A program made the position numbers and the translations under genes. Positions 1 through 5,773 of a stretch of 5,948 nucleotides of DNA are shown here, in pieces. Source of the DNA: Azoarcus sp. Lineage in GTDB: Bacteria > Pseudomonadota > Gammaproteobacteria > Burkholderiales > Rhodocyclaceae. The DNA lies in assembly GCA_031282905.1 (NCBI GenBank), contig JAITCV010000209.1, forward strand, positions 1 to 5,948, written 5' to 3'. Below the pieces are notes generated by a model, which was not told the origin of the DNA, ran no database searches, and saw nothing but the letters and a program-made list of their open reading frames with translations. Each line of letters begins with the position of its first letter. The stretch's first letter is position 1.

Positions 1-43
1 GGCGCATTGCATGCGCCCGCGGGCGCGCGCAGCGCGCCCCTAC
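1..43 (-). repeat. REP-like palindromic element, copy A (GTAG head on minus strand)
   Basis: Read on the minus strand from 43, the element begins GTAG and continues into a perfect 8-bp stem (GGGCGCGC, with its complement at 21-28 and 32-39) around a 3-base loop, then GCGG. A second hairpin follows at 1-17 (GGCGCA / TGCGCC, 5-base loop). A GTAG or GGAG tetranucleotide followed by an imperfect GC-rich palindrome is the established layout of REP elements mobilised by RAYT (REP-associated Y1 transposase) proteins. The same head and the same CCCGCGG end occur in copy B at 220-247 on the other strand. No RAYT gene is visible. The window edge may cut the element. Confidence 0.5.
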
Positions 44-219
44 AAAGCCGCACCGTTGCTGTGTTTCCAGGCATTTTCACGGTTGAATTCATAAGGTTCA
101 ATTAGCGTGCAACACTACACTAGCGACGTGGCGTGGCAATCCATGCTGTGGGTTCGGTTACCCGAAACGCTGTGTGGGGTGAGGCATGCCTCGCCGGAAA
201 CGCTGAACAAAGTTGGAAT
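44..219. other. Intergenic spacer between two inverted REP-like elements, no gene seen
   Basis: No reading frame here has a ribosome-binding site or a recognisable product; an 85-codon frame starting at 133 runs into the antisense of the cas gene and looks random. Visible structure includes an 18-base near-palindrome at 178-195, a GAAACGCTG 9-mer occurring twice (164-172 and 197-205), and two similar 9-mers GGTTGAATT / GGTTCAATT near 81-102. The spacer is less GC-rich than the flanking palindromes. It lies downstream of the leftward cas gene, so it would be its 3' region. Confidence 0.5.
178..195. repeat. Short near-perfect palindrome
   Basis: GAGGCATGCCTC (181-192) is a perfect 12-base palindrome, extended on each side by GGT / GCC through one T-G pair and two G-C pairs. 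It could be a protein site or part of the repeat-rich 3' region of the leftward cas transcript. With no loop it would form a poor RNA hairpin, so a terminator role is unlikely. Confidence 0.3.
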
Positions 220-266
220 GTAGGGACACGGCGCGCCGTGCCCGCGGTTTTCCTGCGGGGGAACCC
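220..266 (+). repeat. REP-like palindromic element, copy B (GTAG head on plus strand)
   Basis: The element starts GTAG at 220-223. It then forms a strong palindrome: CACGGCGCGCCGTG (227-240) is perfect, and GGG (223-225) pairs with CCC (241-243) if A226 is bulged. CCCGCGG follows as in copy A. A second foldback lies at 246-265 (GGTTTTCC with GGGGAACC, 4-base loop, two G-U pairs in plus-strand RNA). It ends seven bases before the cas stop codon at 273, so on the minus strand the first palindrome could also help end the cas transcript. There is no run of T after it on that strand, so intrinsic termination is not assured. Confidence 0.55.
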
Positions 267-272
267 AGTGGC

Positions 273-1451
273 TCAAAAGGCCGGATGGGCTGCTTTCCTG
301 TTCTGGTTTTTCCCGATATCTGGCGTGATCGAAATCCTGTCGGCGTCGAGAATCAGGAAATCGCCATTGCCGCGTTCCTTGCGGAAATAAAGCGCGGCCA
401 GGCGTTCGGGCAAGACATTTTCCGCGCTTTTACGGATGTCCGTGTTGATCGGCCTGAAATAGTTCTTGAGCCATTGCGTGATTTTCTTTCCATCCTTGTT
501 GCTGCCCATGATTTTATCGTCATAGATCGCCAGCCATTTCTCCTTTTGTTCTTCGTCGATGACGCCATTGCGGGACAGCGATTTCGGGAATTCGTCGAAA
601 TAATCGATTTCGATGTCATCCCAATTGCTCATATCGATGGGCTGGTTGCGTTTTTTGCGATCGGCATACCAGAGGAGCGTGGCGAATTCCTTGAATTCCA
701 GATGGATTTCTTCTTCGTGCAGCCAGACTTTTTTCTGCCGCGCGTCGATCTTCAACGCCGGTTCGCGGTTTGCGCTTTCGATGACGCGGGTGAAATCGAC
801 CGGATTTTCCATCAGCCGTTTGGGCAGACCGTCGGCAAGACGCACGAAGGGAATTTCCGCGAGATCGATCTTCGCGTTGCGGGCATCCACCGTCATGCCT
901 TTGCCGCTTGGCTGGATGGGGTAGGAATAGGGGGTGACGTAGAAGAAACTCGGGTTGGTTTCATAGGGGGCGTCGACCAGCACGTGACTCAAACGATCCT
1001 GTTTGCGCCCGAACAGGCTCATGGCATAGCCGAGGAAGTAACCCATCGTTTTCCTGCCGCCCGCGATGGAGGCGTGCAGTTCGCTTGCCGGATCACGGGT
1101 CAGCCGACGCACGAAATCGGTGATGAAATTGGCGGCGCATTTGTTTTCTTCCGGGGTGCGAATGTCGTCGAGCATCGTGCCCGACGCATCGGTGAAGACA
1201 TGGATATGGCTTTCCGTAAAGGTGATTTCCGCCAGACGATAATCTTGCCGCAATTGCTGGAATTTACCCGGTTTACCGTCTTTTTCCGTCAATAAATTGA
1301 GCCGCGCGCTTTCCGCGCCGCTGCGCGTGGTGATGATGTGGATTTCGTCGGGAATCCAGGCGGGCTGGTGTTGTACCGCAAGCGCGTAGAGCGTTTCGGT
1401 GACGACTTGCGGAGTCATGCCGGTGACGGAGAGGAGAATTTTTCGGCTCAT
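273..1451 (-). CDS. CRISPR-associated CARF / ring nuclease-type protein, NE0113 family (often annotated Csm6-type ring nuclease)
   Basis: This 392-residue protein matches the NE0113 family (Cas_NE0113) as I remember it. The N-terminus MSRKILLSVTGMTPQVVTET is the family hallmark. The second hallmark, SIAGGRKTM (128-136), is the glycine-rich RK motif of CARF-type Rossmann domains that bind cyclic oligoadenylate made by type III CRISPR complexes. The conserved part covers about residues 1-215. Proteins of this family are now usually named ring nucleases, which would degrade the second messenger; that activity is inferred here. Residues 233-375 show an α/β pattern resembling a winged helix. I find no HEPN domain. 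The start at 1451 places the hallmark at residue 1; an in-frame ATG at 1490 would add 13 residues without homology. No clear Shine-Dalgarno precedes 1451. Base composition is clearly less GC-rich than argA (sampled: about 42% GC at 481-540 versus 73% at 2701-2760), consistent with acquisition. The gene is divergent from argA; its downstream partners, if any, lie left of the window. Confidence 0.85.
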   Translation of the reverse strand: MSRKILLSVTGMTPQVVTETLYALAVQHQPAWIPDEIHIITTRSGAESARLNLLTEKDGKPGKFQQLRQDYRLAEITFTESHIHVFTDASGTMLDDIRTPEENKCAANFITDFVRRLTRDPASELHASIAGGRKTMGYFLGYAMSLFGRKQDRLSHVLVDAPYETNPSFFYVTPYSYPIQPSGKGMTVDARNAKIDLAEIPFVRLADGLPKRLMENPVDFTRVIESANREPALKIDARQKKVWLHEEEIHLEFKEFATLLWYADRKKRNQPIDMSNWDDIEIDYFDEFPKSLSRNGVIDEEQKEKWLAIYDDKIMGSNKDGKKITQWLKNYFRPINTDIRKSAENVLPERLAALYFRKERGNGDFLILDADRISITPDIGKNQNRKAAHPAF

Positions 1452-1613
1452 GATGCTTGCTTGCGGGAGGAGATGCGCGCATTGAAACATGGAACGAAGC
1501 GCAAACGCGGAAACCGCAAACTTGCGCCGCCCCTGCCCGACGGCCGGAGTTACGACATTTGCATTGACGATTGCCCTGACGAACGGGCATCGAGGATGCG
1601 GTTTTCCCGTTCC

Positions 1614-1622
1614 TGCTAGAAT
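1614..1622 (+). promoter_or_regulatory. Extended -10 promoter candidate for argA
   Basis: TGCTAGAAT is an extended -10 element (TG, one base, then TAGAAT, 5 of 6 matches to TATAAT). No good -35 hexamer sits 16-18 bases upstream, which fits an extended -10 type. Transcription would start near 1629, giving a leader of about 60 bases before a TTG start at 1690 and placing the 14-bp duplication inside the leader. Confidence 0.45.
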
Positions 1623-1644
1623 CACCCGGTTTGTGACCACTCCT

Positions 1645-1675
1645 TCCGGTTGTAAATCTCCGGTTGTAAATCTCC
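1645..1675 (+). repeat. 14-bp tandem duplication in the argA leader
   Basis: TCCGGTTGTAAATC occurs twice head to tail (1645-1658 and 1659-1672), and the first three bases of a third copy follow. The unit is not a multiple of three. A recent duplication inside coding sequence would have changed the frame, so this favours a non-coding leader and a start of argA downstream of it. It does not resemble an arginine-repressor box. Confidence 0.8.
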
Positions 1676-1689
1676 TTGAGCACCGAGCC

Positions 1690-3081
1690 TTGAGCGCTGA
1701 ATCCGCATCGAACGCCCATTCCAGTCCGGACGCTTGCGCCGGTACGCCGCCCCGCGTTTCTCCACCGTTCGATTCCTCCGCTCATTTCGTTGCCTGGGTA
1801 CGCGGCGCGGCGCCTTATATCCACGCTTTTCGCGGCAAAACCTTCGTCGTGGGTTTCGATGGGGAAGTGGCGGCGGGGGCGGCGGCGCAGAGCCTGGCGT
1901 ATGACTGCAACCTGCTTGCCGCGCTGGGCATCCGCTTGGTGCTGGTGCATGGCGCGCGCCCGCAGATCGATGCCGAGATGATGCGGCGGGGGCTGGCGCC
2001 CCGCTTTCACAATGGCTTGCGCGTGACCGATCCGGCAACGCTCGAATGCGTGAAGACGGCAATGGCGGTGACCCGTTTCGAGGTCGAGGCGCTACTTTCC
2101 CAAGGCTTGCCGAATACGCCGATGGCGGGCGGCTATATGCGTGTGACCGGCGGCAATTTCATCACCGCGCGCCCGGTGGGGGTGTTCGACGGGGTCGATT
2201 ACCAATACACCGGCACGGTGCGCAAGGTGATTGCCGATGAGATCAACGCGGATCTCGATCAGCAAAACGTGGTGCTGATCACCCCGCTTGGCATGTCGCC
2301 GACCGGGGAGATTTTCAACCTGGCAATGGAAGAGGTGGCCGAGGCGGTGGCGATCGCGGTCAAGGCGGAAAAGCTGGTTTACCTGTGCGATGCGCCAGGC
2401 CTAATCGATCGGGATGGGCGCTTGCTCGATTCGGTGACCGCCGACGAGGCCCAGCGTCATCTCGATACGGCCGGGGGGCTGACCGAGGATATGCATTTTT
2501 ATTTGCCGTGCGCGATTCGCGCCGTGCGCAGGGGCGTGGGCCGTTGCCATCTCATCGACCGTGACCGGGATGGCGCGCTGTTGCTGGAATTCTTCACCCC
2601 GGCCGGGGTGGGGACGGTGGTGTCGCGCGATCCCTTGTTCCGGGTGCGCGAAGCCCATGGCGACGATGTCGGCCCGCTGGTTGCGCTGATCTCGCCGATG
2701 GAGGCCGACGGCACCTTGGTGCGGCGCGGGCGCGAACTGCTGGAGCGCGAAATCGACCGCTTTACCGTGGTCGAGCACGATGGCATGCTGGTGGCGTGCG
2801 CCGCGCTTTATCCCTTCACCGATGACAATGCCGCTGAGCTTGCCTGTCTCGCGGTAGCGCCGGAATATCGCCGCGCGGGTCTCGGCGAGCAGTTGCTCGC
2901 GCGCATCGAACGCCGCGCCCGGCTTGAACGCCTGGAGCGCCTGTTCGTGCTCACGACCCGCACCGCGCACTGGTTCCGCGAACACGGTTTCAGCGAAACC
3001 GGCCCCGAAGCCTTGCCCCGGCAAAAGCGCGAGTTGTACAACCTCCAGCGCCGCTCCAAGGTCTTCGTCAAAGTCTTGTAA
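1690..3081 (+). CDS. argA: N-acetylglutamate synthase (amino-acid N-acetyltransferase)
   Basis: ArgA acetylates glutamate with acetyl-CoA, the first step of arginine synthesis in the cytoplasm. The protein aligns along its whole length with E. coli ArgA (443 residues). The amino-acid-kinase-like domain comes first (about residues 35-310, with RGKTFVV, LVHGARPQID near 87, and SPTGEIFNLAMEE). In this family it is not a kinase and serves arginine feedback. The GG of true kinases is DG here. A GNAT acetyltransferase domain follows (about 318-463), with the acetyl-CoA loop RRAGLGEQL near 394, then FVLTTRTAHWF and a C-terminal LYNLQRRSK. The start is uncertain: the frame stays open back to an ATG at 1489, but family similarity begins only around the codon for FVAWVRGAAPY (about 1786). 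TTG at 1690 (463 residues) gives a family-like length and follows the promoter and tandem duplication; GTG at 1633 is the alternative. The Shine-Dalgarno sequence is weak (GAG at 1678). yggX follows 36 bases later, probably in one operon. Confidence 0.93.
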   Translation: MSAESASNAHSSPDACAGTPPRVSPPFDSSAHFVAWVRGAAPYIHAFRGKTFVVGFDGEVAAGAAAQSLAYDCNLLAALGIRLVLVHGARPQIDAEMMRRGLAPRFHNGLRVTDPATLECVKTAMAVTRFEVEALLSQGLPNTPMAGGYMRVTGGNFITARPVGVFDGVDYQYTGTVRKVIADEINADLDQQNVVLITPLGMSPTGEIFNLAMEEVAEAVAIAVKAEKLVYLCDAPGLIDRDGRLLDSVTADEAQRHLDTAGGLTEDMHFYLPCAIRAVRRGVGRCHLIDRDRDGALLLEFFTPAGVGTVVSRDPLFRVREAHGDDVGPLVALISPMEADGTLVRRGRELLEREIDRFTVVEHDGMLVACAALYPFTDDNAAELACLAVAPEYRRAGLGEQLLARIERRARLERLERLFVLTTRTAHWFREHGFSETGPEALPRQKRELYNLQRRSKVFVKVL

Positions 3082-3105
3082 GATACCTGTCCCCAACTGG
3101 AAAAA

Positions 3106-3111
3106 AGGAAG
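3106..3111 (+). promoter_or_regulatory. Shine-Dalgarno sequence of yggX
   Basis: AGGAAG stands 6 bases before the ATG at 3118. A second in-frame ATG at 3127 would be 15 bases away, too far, so this site decides for 3118. Confidence 0.75.
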
Positions 3112-3117
3112 AAAACG

Positions 3118-3390
3118 ATGGTTCACATGGTCAATTGCGTGAAACTGGGGCGAGAAGCCGAAGGACTCGACCGCCCGCCGGTGCCGGGCGAACTGGGCAA
3201 GCGGGTTTATGACAATGTCTCAAAGGAAGCGTGGCAGCAGTGGGTGAAGTTCCAGACCATGTTGATCAACGAAAATCGCCTCAACCTGATGGACGCGCGC
3301 GCGCGCAAATACCTGGCCGAGCAGATGGAAAAACACTTTTTCTCTGGCGGTGGCGATTCGATCACGGGGTTCGTGCCGCCCGCGCACTGA
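3118..3390 (+). CDS. yggX: Probable Fe(2+)-trafficking protein / oxidative damage protection protein YggX
   Basis: This 90-residue protein is close to E. coli YggX (91 residues). The family core is visible in order: LGREAEGLD, PGELGKRVYDNVSKEAW, QTMLINENRLNLMD, and a C-terminal GFVPP. Cys7 matches the single conserved cysteine of YggX when the ATG at 3118 is used, which supports this start together with the Shine-Dalgarno sequence. YggX is a small cytoplasmic protein that protects iron-sulfur enzymes from oxidants and has been proposed to handle Fe(2+); the exact mechanism in this organism is inferred. It follows argA by 36 bases with no terminator between them, so it is probably co-transcribed. 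Confidence 0.95.
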   Translation: MVHMVNCVKLGREAEGLDRPPVPGELGKRVYDNVSKEAWQQWVKFQTMLINENRLNLMDARARKYLAEQMEKHFFSGGGDSITGFVPPAH

Positions 3391-3412
3391 ATTCGGACGA
3401 TCCATGCCTTCG

Positions 3413-3421
3413 TGGTATCAT
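3413..3421 (+). promoter_or_regulatory. Extended -10 promoter candidate for the cobD-like gene
   Basis: TGGTATCAT in the 90-base gap after yggX is an extended -10 element (TG, one base, TATCAT, 5 of 6 matches). Its form parallels the argA promoter candidate. No strong -35 is seen. The start would be near 3428, about 50 bases before the ATG at 3481, and would drive the cobD-like gene and the thiolase. Confidence 0.4.
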
Positions 3422-3480
3422 CCGCCATTCGCCTGCCCGCCCTGCCTCCCCATGCTCGTTGCTGATCTCCCTTTTTCCGC

Positions 3481-4503
3481 ATGACGCTTTTTGCCCTGAT
3501 CGTTGCCCTGTTGATCGAGCAATTGTGGCCGCTGCCCGTGCAGCGTGCCGTGCTCGGGCCGTTGCGTCAGTTGGCGGGCGCGCTGTCGTCGTACTTCAAC
3601 GGCGAGCAGTCGCACTACGGACAGGTGGCCTGGGCTCTGGCGGTGGTGCCGTTCGTCGTGCCGTGCGCGCTGCTCCACTATTTCCTTTTTCTATATGGCG
3701 ACGCCGCCGCCTTGCCCGCCCACGTCCTGATGGCCGTTTTCGATGTCGTGGTGCTGTATTTCACCCTGGGGTTCCGCCAGGAAAGTCATTTTTTCACCGA
3801 TATCCATCTCGCCTTGCGGATAAAGGATCTTCCCCATGCCCGCCTGCTGCTCGCCGAGTGGCGCGGTGGGCAATACGAAGAGGCGGATGCCGATGAACTG
3901 GCGCGGCTCACCATCGAGCAAGCGCTGGTGTCCGCGCACCGTTGTGTGTTCGGGGTGGCGTGCTGGTTCGTGGCGTTGGGGCCCGCAGGCGCGGTGGGGT
4001 ACAGGCTGGCGCGTTTTCTCAATGACGAATGGGGCGCGCGCCGCGATGCCGGATTCGATGAATTCGGCCAGTGCGCGCGTCAGGTGTTCGCGTTGATCGA
4101 CTGGATTCCGAGCCGCCTGACCGTGCTGCTGTTCGCGATCGGGGGCAATTTCGAGGACGCGGTGTTTTGCTGGCGTACCCAGGCGATGCTGTGGCCGGAT
4201 CGCGGCGGCGCCATCCTGGTCGCCAGCGGCGCGGGCGCGCTGGGCGTGAAGCTGGGCCTGGTGGCCGATGAAGCGTCGGCAAGCGAGGCTGTGGACGATG
4301 CGCGCGGCGAATCCGGGGAAGGGGCGCCATCCGCGCCCGCCGCCAGCGTCCGCTCATCCGAACGCGCGGAAATTGGCGTGGGCAGTCCCGCCAATGTGGA
4401 TAGCATGCAAGGAACGATAGGACTCGTCTGGCGGGCGCTGGTCGGGTTCATGATGTTGTTGGCCCTGACGACGGTCGCCGTCTGGGTTGGCGGTTGTGGT
4501 TGA
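3481..4503 (+). CDS. CobD/CbiB-family integral membrane protein
   Basis: This 340-residue protein fits the betaproteobacterial 'CobD/CbiB family' proteins as I remember them. Visible hallmarks are YFTLGFRQESHFFTDIHLAL (93-112), LLLAEWRG (122-129), GPAGAVGYRLA (167-177), DWIPSRLT (207-214), GNFEDA (222-227) and WRTQA (231-235). Probable membrane segments lie at about 2-16, 48-72, 79-98, 155-176 and 315-337. True CbiB/CobD attaches the aminopropanol arm during cobalamin synthesis in the inner membrane. No other cobalamin gene is in the window and relatives include AmpE-like proteins, so the substrate is not established. Residues about 260-305 form an Ala/Ser/Glu-rich, low-complexity linker before the last membrane segment. 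The ATG at 3481 has no good Shine-Dalgarno, but the hydrophobic N-terminus begins exactly there. The thiolase starts 20 bases after the stop. Confidence 0.85.
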   Translation: MTLFALIVALLIEQLWPLPVQRAVLGPLRQLAGALSSYFNGEQSHYGQVAWALAVVPFVVPCALLHYFLFLYGDAAALPAHVLMAVFDVVVLYFTLGFRQESHFFTDIHLALRIKDLPHARLLLAEWRGGQYEEADADELARLTIEQALVSAHRCVFGVACWFVALGPAGAVGYRLARFLNDEWGARRDAGFDEFGQCARQVFALIDWIPSRLTVLLFAIGGNFEDAVFCWRTQAMLWPDRGGAILVASGAGALGVKLGLVADEASASEAVDDARGESGEGAPSAPAASVRSSERAEIGVGSPANVDSMQGTIGLVWRALVGFMMLLALTTVAVWVGGCG

Positions 4504-4523
4504 CTCATTCTGGAGAGCAATAA

Positions 4524-5708
4524 ATGGCTGATCGTGAAATCGTTGTACTGAGCGCCGCCCGTTCTGCGGTAGGCGCGTTCGGAGGTTCCCTGAAAGATAT
4601 GGAACCCATTGAACTGGGAGGGCTGGTCATCAAGGAAACCATCGCCCGTTCCGGTGTCGACCCGCAGGAAATCAGTTTTGCCGCCGTGGGCAACATCATG
4701 CCGACGGACGCCCGTTACCCCTATGTCGCCCGTGTCGCCACCATTCAGGGCGGACTGCCGATGAGTTCGGTCGCCTTCGCGGTCAACCGCCTGTGCGGCT
4801 CGGCGATGCAAGCCGTCGTTTCGTCGGCTCATGCCATCATCCTGGGCGATGCCGATTACGCGCTCGCGGGCGGGGTGGAAGTCATGTCGCGCGCCGCCTA
4901 TCTGTTGCCCGCGCTGCGCTCGGGCGCGCGCATGGGCGATACCACCGCGATCGACGCCATGGTGTCGGTGATCACCGATCCGTTCGGTGTCGGCCATATG
5001 GGGATCACCGCCGAAAATCTCGCGGTCAAATACGGCATCACCCGCGAAGAGCAGGACGCCTTCGCGCTCGAATCGCAAAAGCGCGCCGCTGCCGCGCTGG
5101 CCGCAGGCCATTTCAAGGGCCAGATCGTGCCGATCACCCTCAAGACCCGCAAGGGCGAAGTGGTCTTCGACACCGATGAGCACCTGAAGCCGGACACCAC
5201 GCTGGAAAAACTCGCCAAGATGAAGCCCGCGTTCAAGAAAGACGGCACCGTCACCGCGGGCAATGCCTCCGGGGTCAATGACGCCGCCGCCTTCCTGGTG
5301 CTGGCCGATGCGGCAAAAGCCGCCGCCGCTGGTCACAAGCCGATCGCCCGGCTGGTGGCCTATGCCATCGCCGGGGTACCCAACGACATCATGGGTTATG
5401 GTCCGGTGCCATCCACCCTGGCCGCGTTGAAGCGCGCCGGGCTGAAGCTCGACCAGATCGACGTGATCGAATCCAACGAAGCCTTCGCCGCGCAATCGCT
5501 GACCGTGGCCAAGGAACTGGGACTCGACCCGGCCAAGACCAACCCCAACGGCGGCGCGATCGCCCTGGGCCACCCGGTGAGCGCCACTGGCGGCGTGATC
5601 ATCACCAAACTGCTCCACGAACTGCAACGCCGCAATGCCCGTTATGGCCTGGCGACGATGTGTATCGGCGGCGGACAAGGCATCACGACCATCTACGAAC
5701 GCCTCTGA
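4524..5708 (+). CDS. Acetyl-CoA C-acyltransferase (thiolase; BktB / PhaA type β-ketothiolase)
   Basis: This complete 394-residue thiolase has the usual length. The nucleophile is Cys91 in NRLCGSAMQA, with NEAF at 318-321, His350 in LGHPVSATG and the second catalytic Cys380 in MCIGGGQGI. The NRLCGS, FDTDEH (215-220) and MCIGGGQGI stretches are closer to the remembered Ralstonia BktB than to PhaA or AtoB. It would condense or cleave acyl-CoA in the cytoplasm, in polyhydroxyalkanoate or fatty-acid metabolism; direction and chain length cannot be read from the sequence. The start is supported by TGGAGAG with GGAG 8 bases before the ATG. One oddity is Ser353, where most thiolases have Gly (GHPIGA[ST]G). 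The gene follows the cobD-like gene by 20 bases and is probably co-transcribed. A hairpin lies 21 bases after the stop. Confidence 0.95.
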   Translation: MADREIVVLSAARSAVGAFGGSLKDMEPIELGGLVIKETIARSGVDPQEISFAAVGNIMPTDARYPYVARVATIQGGLPMSSVAFAVNRLCGSAMQAVVSSAHAIILGDADYALAGGVEVMSRAAYLLPALRSGARMGDTTAIDAMVSVITDPFGVGHMGITAENLAVKYGITREEQDAFALESQKRAAAALAAGHFKGQIVPITLKTRKGEVVFDTDEHLKPDTTLEKLAKMKPAFKKDGTVTAGNASGVNDAAAFLVLADAAKAAAAGHKPIARLVAYAIAGVPNDIMGYGPVPSTLAALKRAGLKLDQIDVIESNEAFAAQSLTVAKELGLDPAKTNPNGGAIALGHPVSATGGVIITKLLHELQRRNARYGLATMCIGGGQGITTIYERL

Positions 5709-5729
5709 TCTCCAGGGGATAGTGTCCAC

Positions 5730-5752
5730 GGCGGCGCCTCCCGGGCGCCGCC
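5730..5752 (+). terminator. GC-rich hairpin downstream of the thiolase gene
   Basis: GGCGGCGCC (5730-5738) pairs perfectly with GGCGCCGCC (5744-5752) around a 5-base loop, 21 bases after the thiolase stop. Only two T residues follow, so it is an imperfect intrinsic terminator. Its position after the stop codon makes a transcription-ending or 3'-end stabilising role likely. Confidence 0.6.
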
Positions 5753-5760
5753 TTCATGGA

Positions 5761-5766
5761 AGGAAG
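5761..5766 (+). promoter_or_regulatory. Shine-Dalgarno sequence before the ATG at 5774
   Basis: AGGAAG stands 7 bases before the ATG at 5774, an ideal spacing and the same hexamer as in front of yggX. It is the main evidence that the frame entering the AGCAC tract is a real gene start. It lies only 8 bases after the thiolase hairpin, which leaves no room for a promoter between the two; read-through or overlap would be needed. Confidence 0.45.
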
Positions 5767-5773
5767 ATACCAA

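Noticed and set aside
133..390. 85-codon plus-strand frame in the left intergenic region
   Set aside because: It has no Shine-Dalgarno sequence, crosses REP-like copy B and ends antisense to the cas gene; the product resembles nothing known.
1070..1100. R-x6-H pattern (Arg119 to His126) as a HEPN ribonuclease motif
   Set aside because: It lies directly before the SIAGGRKTM motif inside the N-terminal Rossmann-type domain, not in a C-terminal helical HEPN domain, so the match is probably chance.
213..1295. 360-codon plus-strand frame across the cas gene
   Set aside because: It is antisense to the NE0113-family gene, has no recognisable motifs or ribosome-binding site, and the minus-strand product carries clear family hallmarks.
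1273..2010. 245-codon minus-strand frame over the cas start and argA start
   Set aside because: It overlaps two better supported genes in another frame and its product is Arg/Ala-rich with no motif.
2401..3126. 241-codon minus-strand frame opposite argA
   Set aside because: It is antisense to the conserved GNAT domain of ArgA and shows no independent support.
4080..5729. 549-codon minus-strand frame over the thiolase and the end of the cobD-like gene
   Set aside because: It is a shadow of GC-rich coding sequence: the plus strand encodes a complete thiolase and the antisense product is His/Gly/Asp-rich without any family motif.
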